From Pseudomonadales bacterium (GTDB taxonomy: Bacteria; Pseudomonadota; Gammaproteobacteria; Pseudomonadales; Pseudohongiellaceae): a stretch of DNA of 47,744 nt. Below are positions 47,596 through 47,744 of the stretch, piece by piece (the stretch's first letter is position 1; every line of letters starts with the position of its first letter). A model generated the notes under the pieces. The model did no database searches and had not been told where the DNA came from. It saw only the letters and a program-made list of their open reading frames with translations. The position numbers and the translations under genes are program-made. Location of the stretch: assembly GCA_022821865.1 (NCBI GenBank), contig JAJECW010000048.1, forward strand, positions 1 to 47,744. The letters are read 5' to 3'.

Positions 47596-47642
47596 CACAC
47601 AACAGACAACCAGAAATTCTCTTTTTGGCGCTCCAATACTCA

Positions 47643-47744
47643 TGTCATTCTGCGACCGAGGAGGCTGCGCCGTAGGAATTCACGGCTGCAAATCCGCTCT
47701 CATCCACGCCCCCGGCCGCTCGATTTCGTTGCATATCCACCAAT
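47643..47744. repeat. Family C fragment joined to family B copy B3 (cut by window edge)
   Basis: TGTCATTCTGCGACCGAGG is the end of a family C unit, followed at once by a family B left end (GGAGGCTGCGCCGTAGGAAT) and interior nearly identical to B1. The CTAG border is missing on this side, so the copy has lost its tip or inserted into the C unit. Confidence 0.8.

Overview
The window is chromosomal DNA of about 60% GC (estimated by eye) from a gammaproteobacterium. The main markers are ZipA, AmpE, DjlA, ExoI (SbcB), a DinG with the Fe-S cysteine pattern of the E. coli enzyme, the gene order smc-zipA-ligA, the order ampD-ampE-aceE, and a class Ia NrdA with two N-terminal ATP-cone domains like the long Pseudomonas form. 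The genus cannot be fixed from the sequence alone. Almost all genes are housekeeping or metabolic. No transposase, integrase, phage gene or CRISPR array was seen.

Layout. 1-4.6 kb: ampD-ampE-aceE on the minus strand. 4.6-9.6 kb: a divergent nrdA-nrdB operon with NrdR-like boxes and a small downstream gene. 9.7-11.5 kb: a MobA-like nucleotidyltransferase, an exported cyclophilin with a large insert, and a 57-residue membrane protein. 11.5-20.8 kb: dinG, a DUF349 protein, an acyltransferase and sbcB, then pyrB with an amidase. 20.8-23.4 kb: a small accessory patch with a DUF4143 ATPase and a decayed Mrr-type restriction endonuclease. 23.4-26.1 kb: two divergent PLP-dependent aminotransferase-fold enzymes, both with twin-arginine export signals. 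26.2-30.8 kb: an XdhC-family protein, an alkylguanine-DNA methyltransferase, pyruvate kinase and a secreted DUF3089 hydrolase. 31.0-33.7 kb: ilvD followed by two paralogous small membrane proteins, the first frameshifted. 34.1-38.8 kb: an operon for a 2-oxoacid:acceptor oxidoreductase (alpha, beta) led by a GltD-like flavoprotein with ferredoxin domains. 38.9-46.8 kb: smc-zipA-ligA-djlA on the minus strand. The right end carries an orphan ribbon-helix-helix protein and two tRNA genes (Val, Asp) behind a clear sigma70 promoter.

The most unusual content is between the genes. Three families of palindromic repeat are scattered through the window. Family A (my label) is a module of about 155 bp made of five consecutive hairpins, with six copies. 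Read in one direction it begins with TAG or TAA and ends in a terminator-like hairpin. In that direction five of six copies lie directly at the 3' end of a gene, and in three of them the TAG is the gene's own stop codon. Two subfamilies differ by paired substitutions that keep the last hairpin intact. Family B is a 167-bp MITE-like element with terminal inverted repeats bounded by CTAG, plus internally deleted and palindrome-only forms. Family C is a REP-like palindrome with GTCATTC ends. B and A are joined at the same boundary in two places. Some copies encode the C-terminal tails of proteins (XdhC, DinG).
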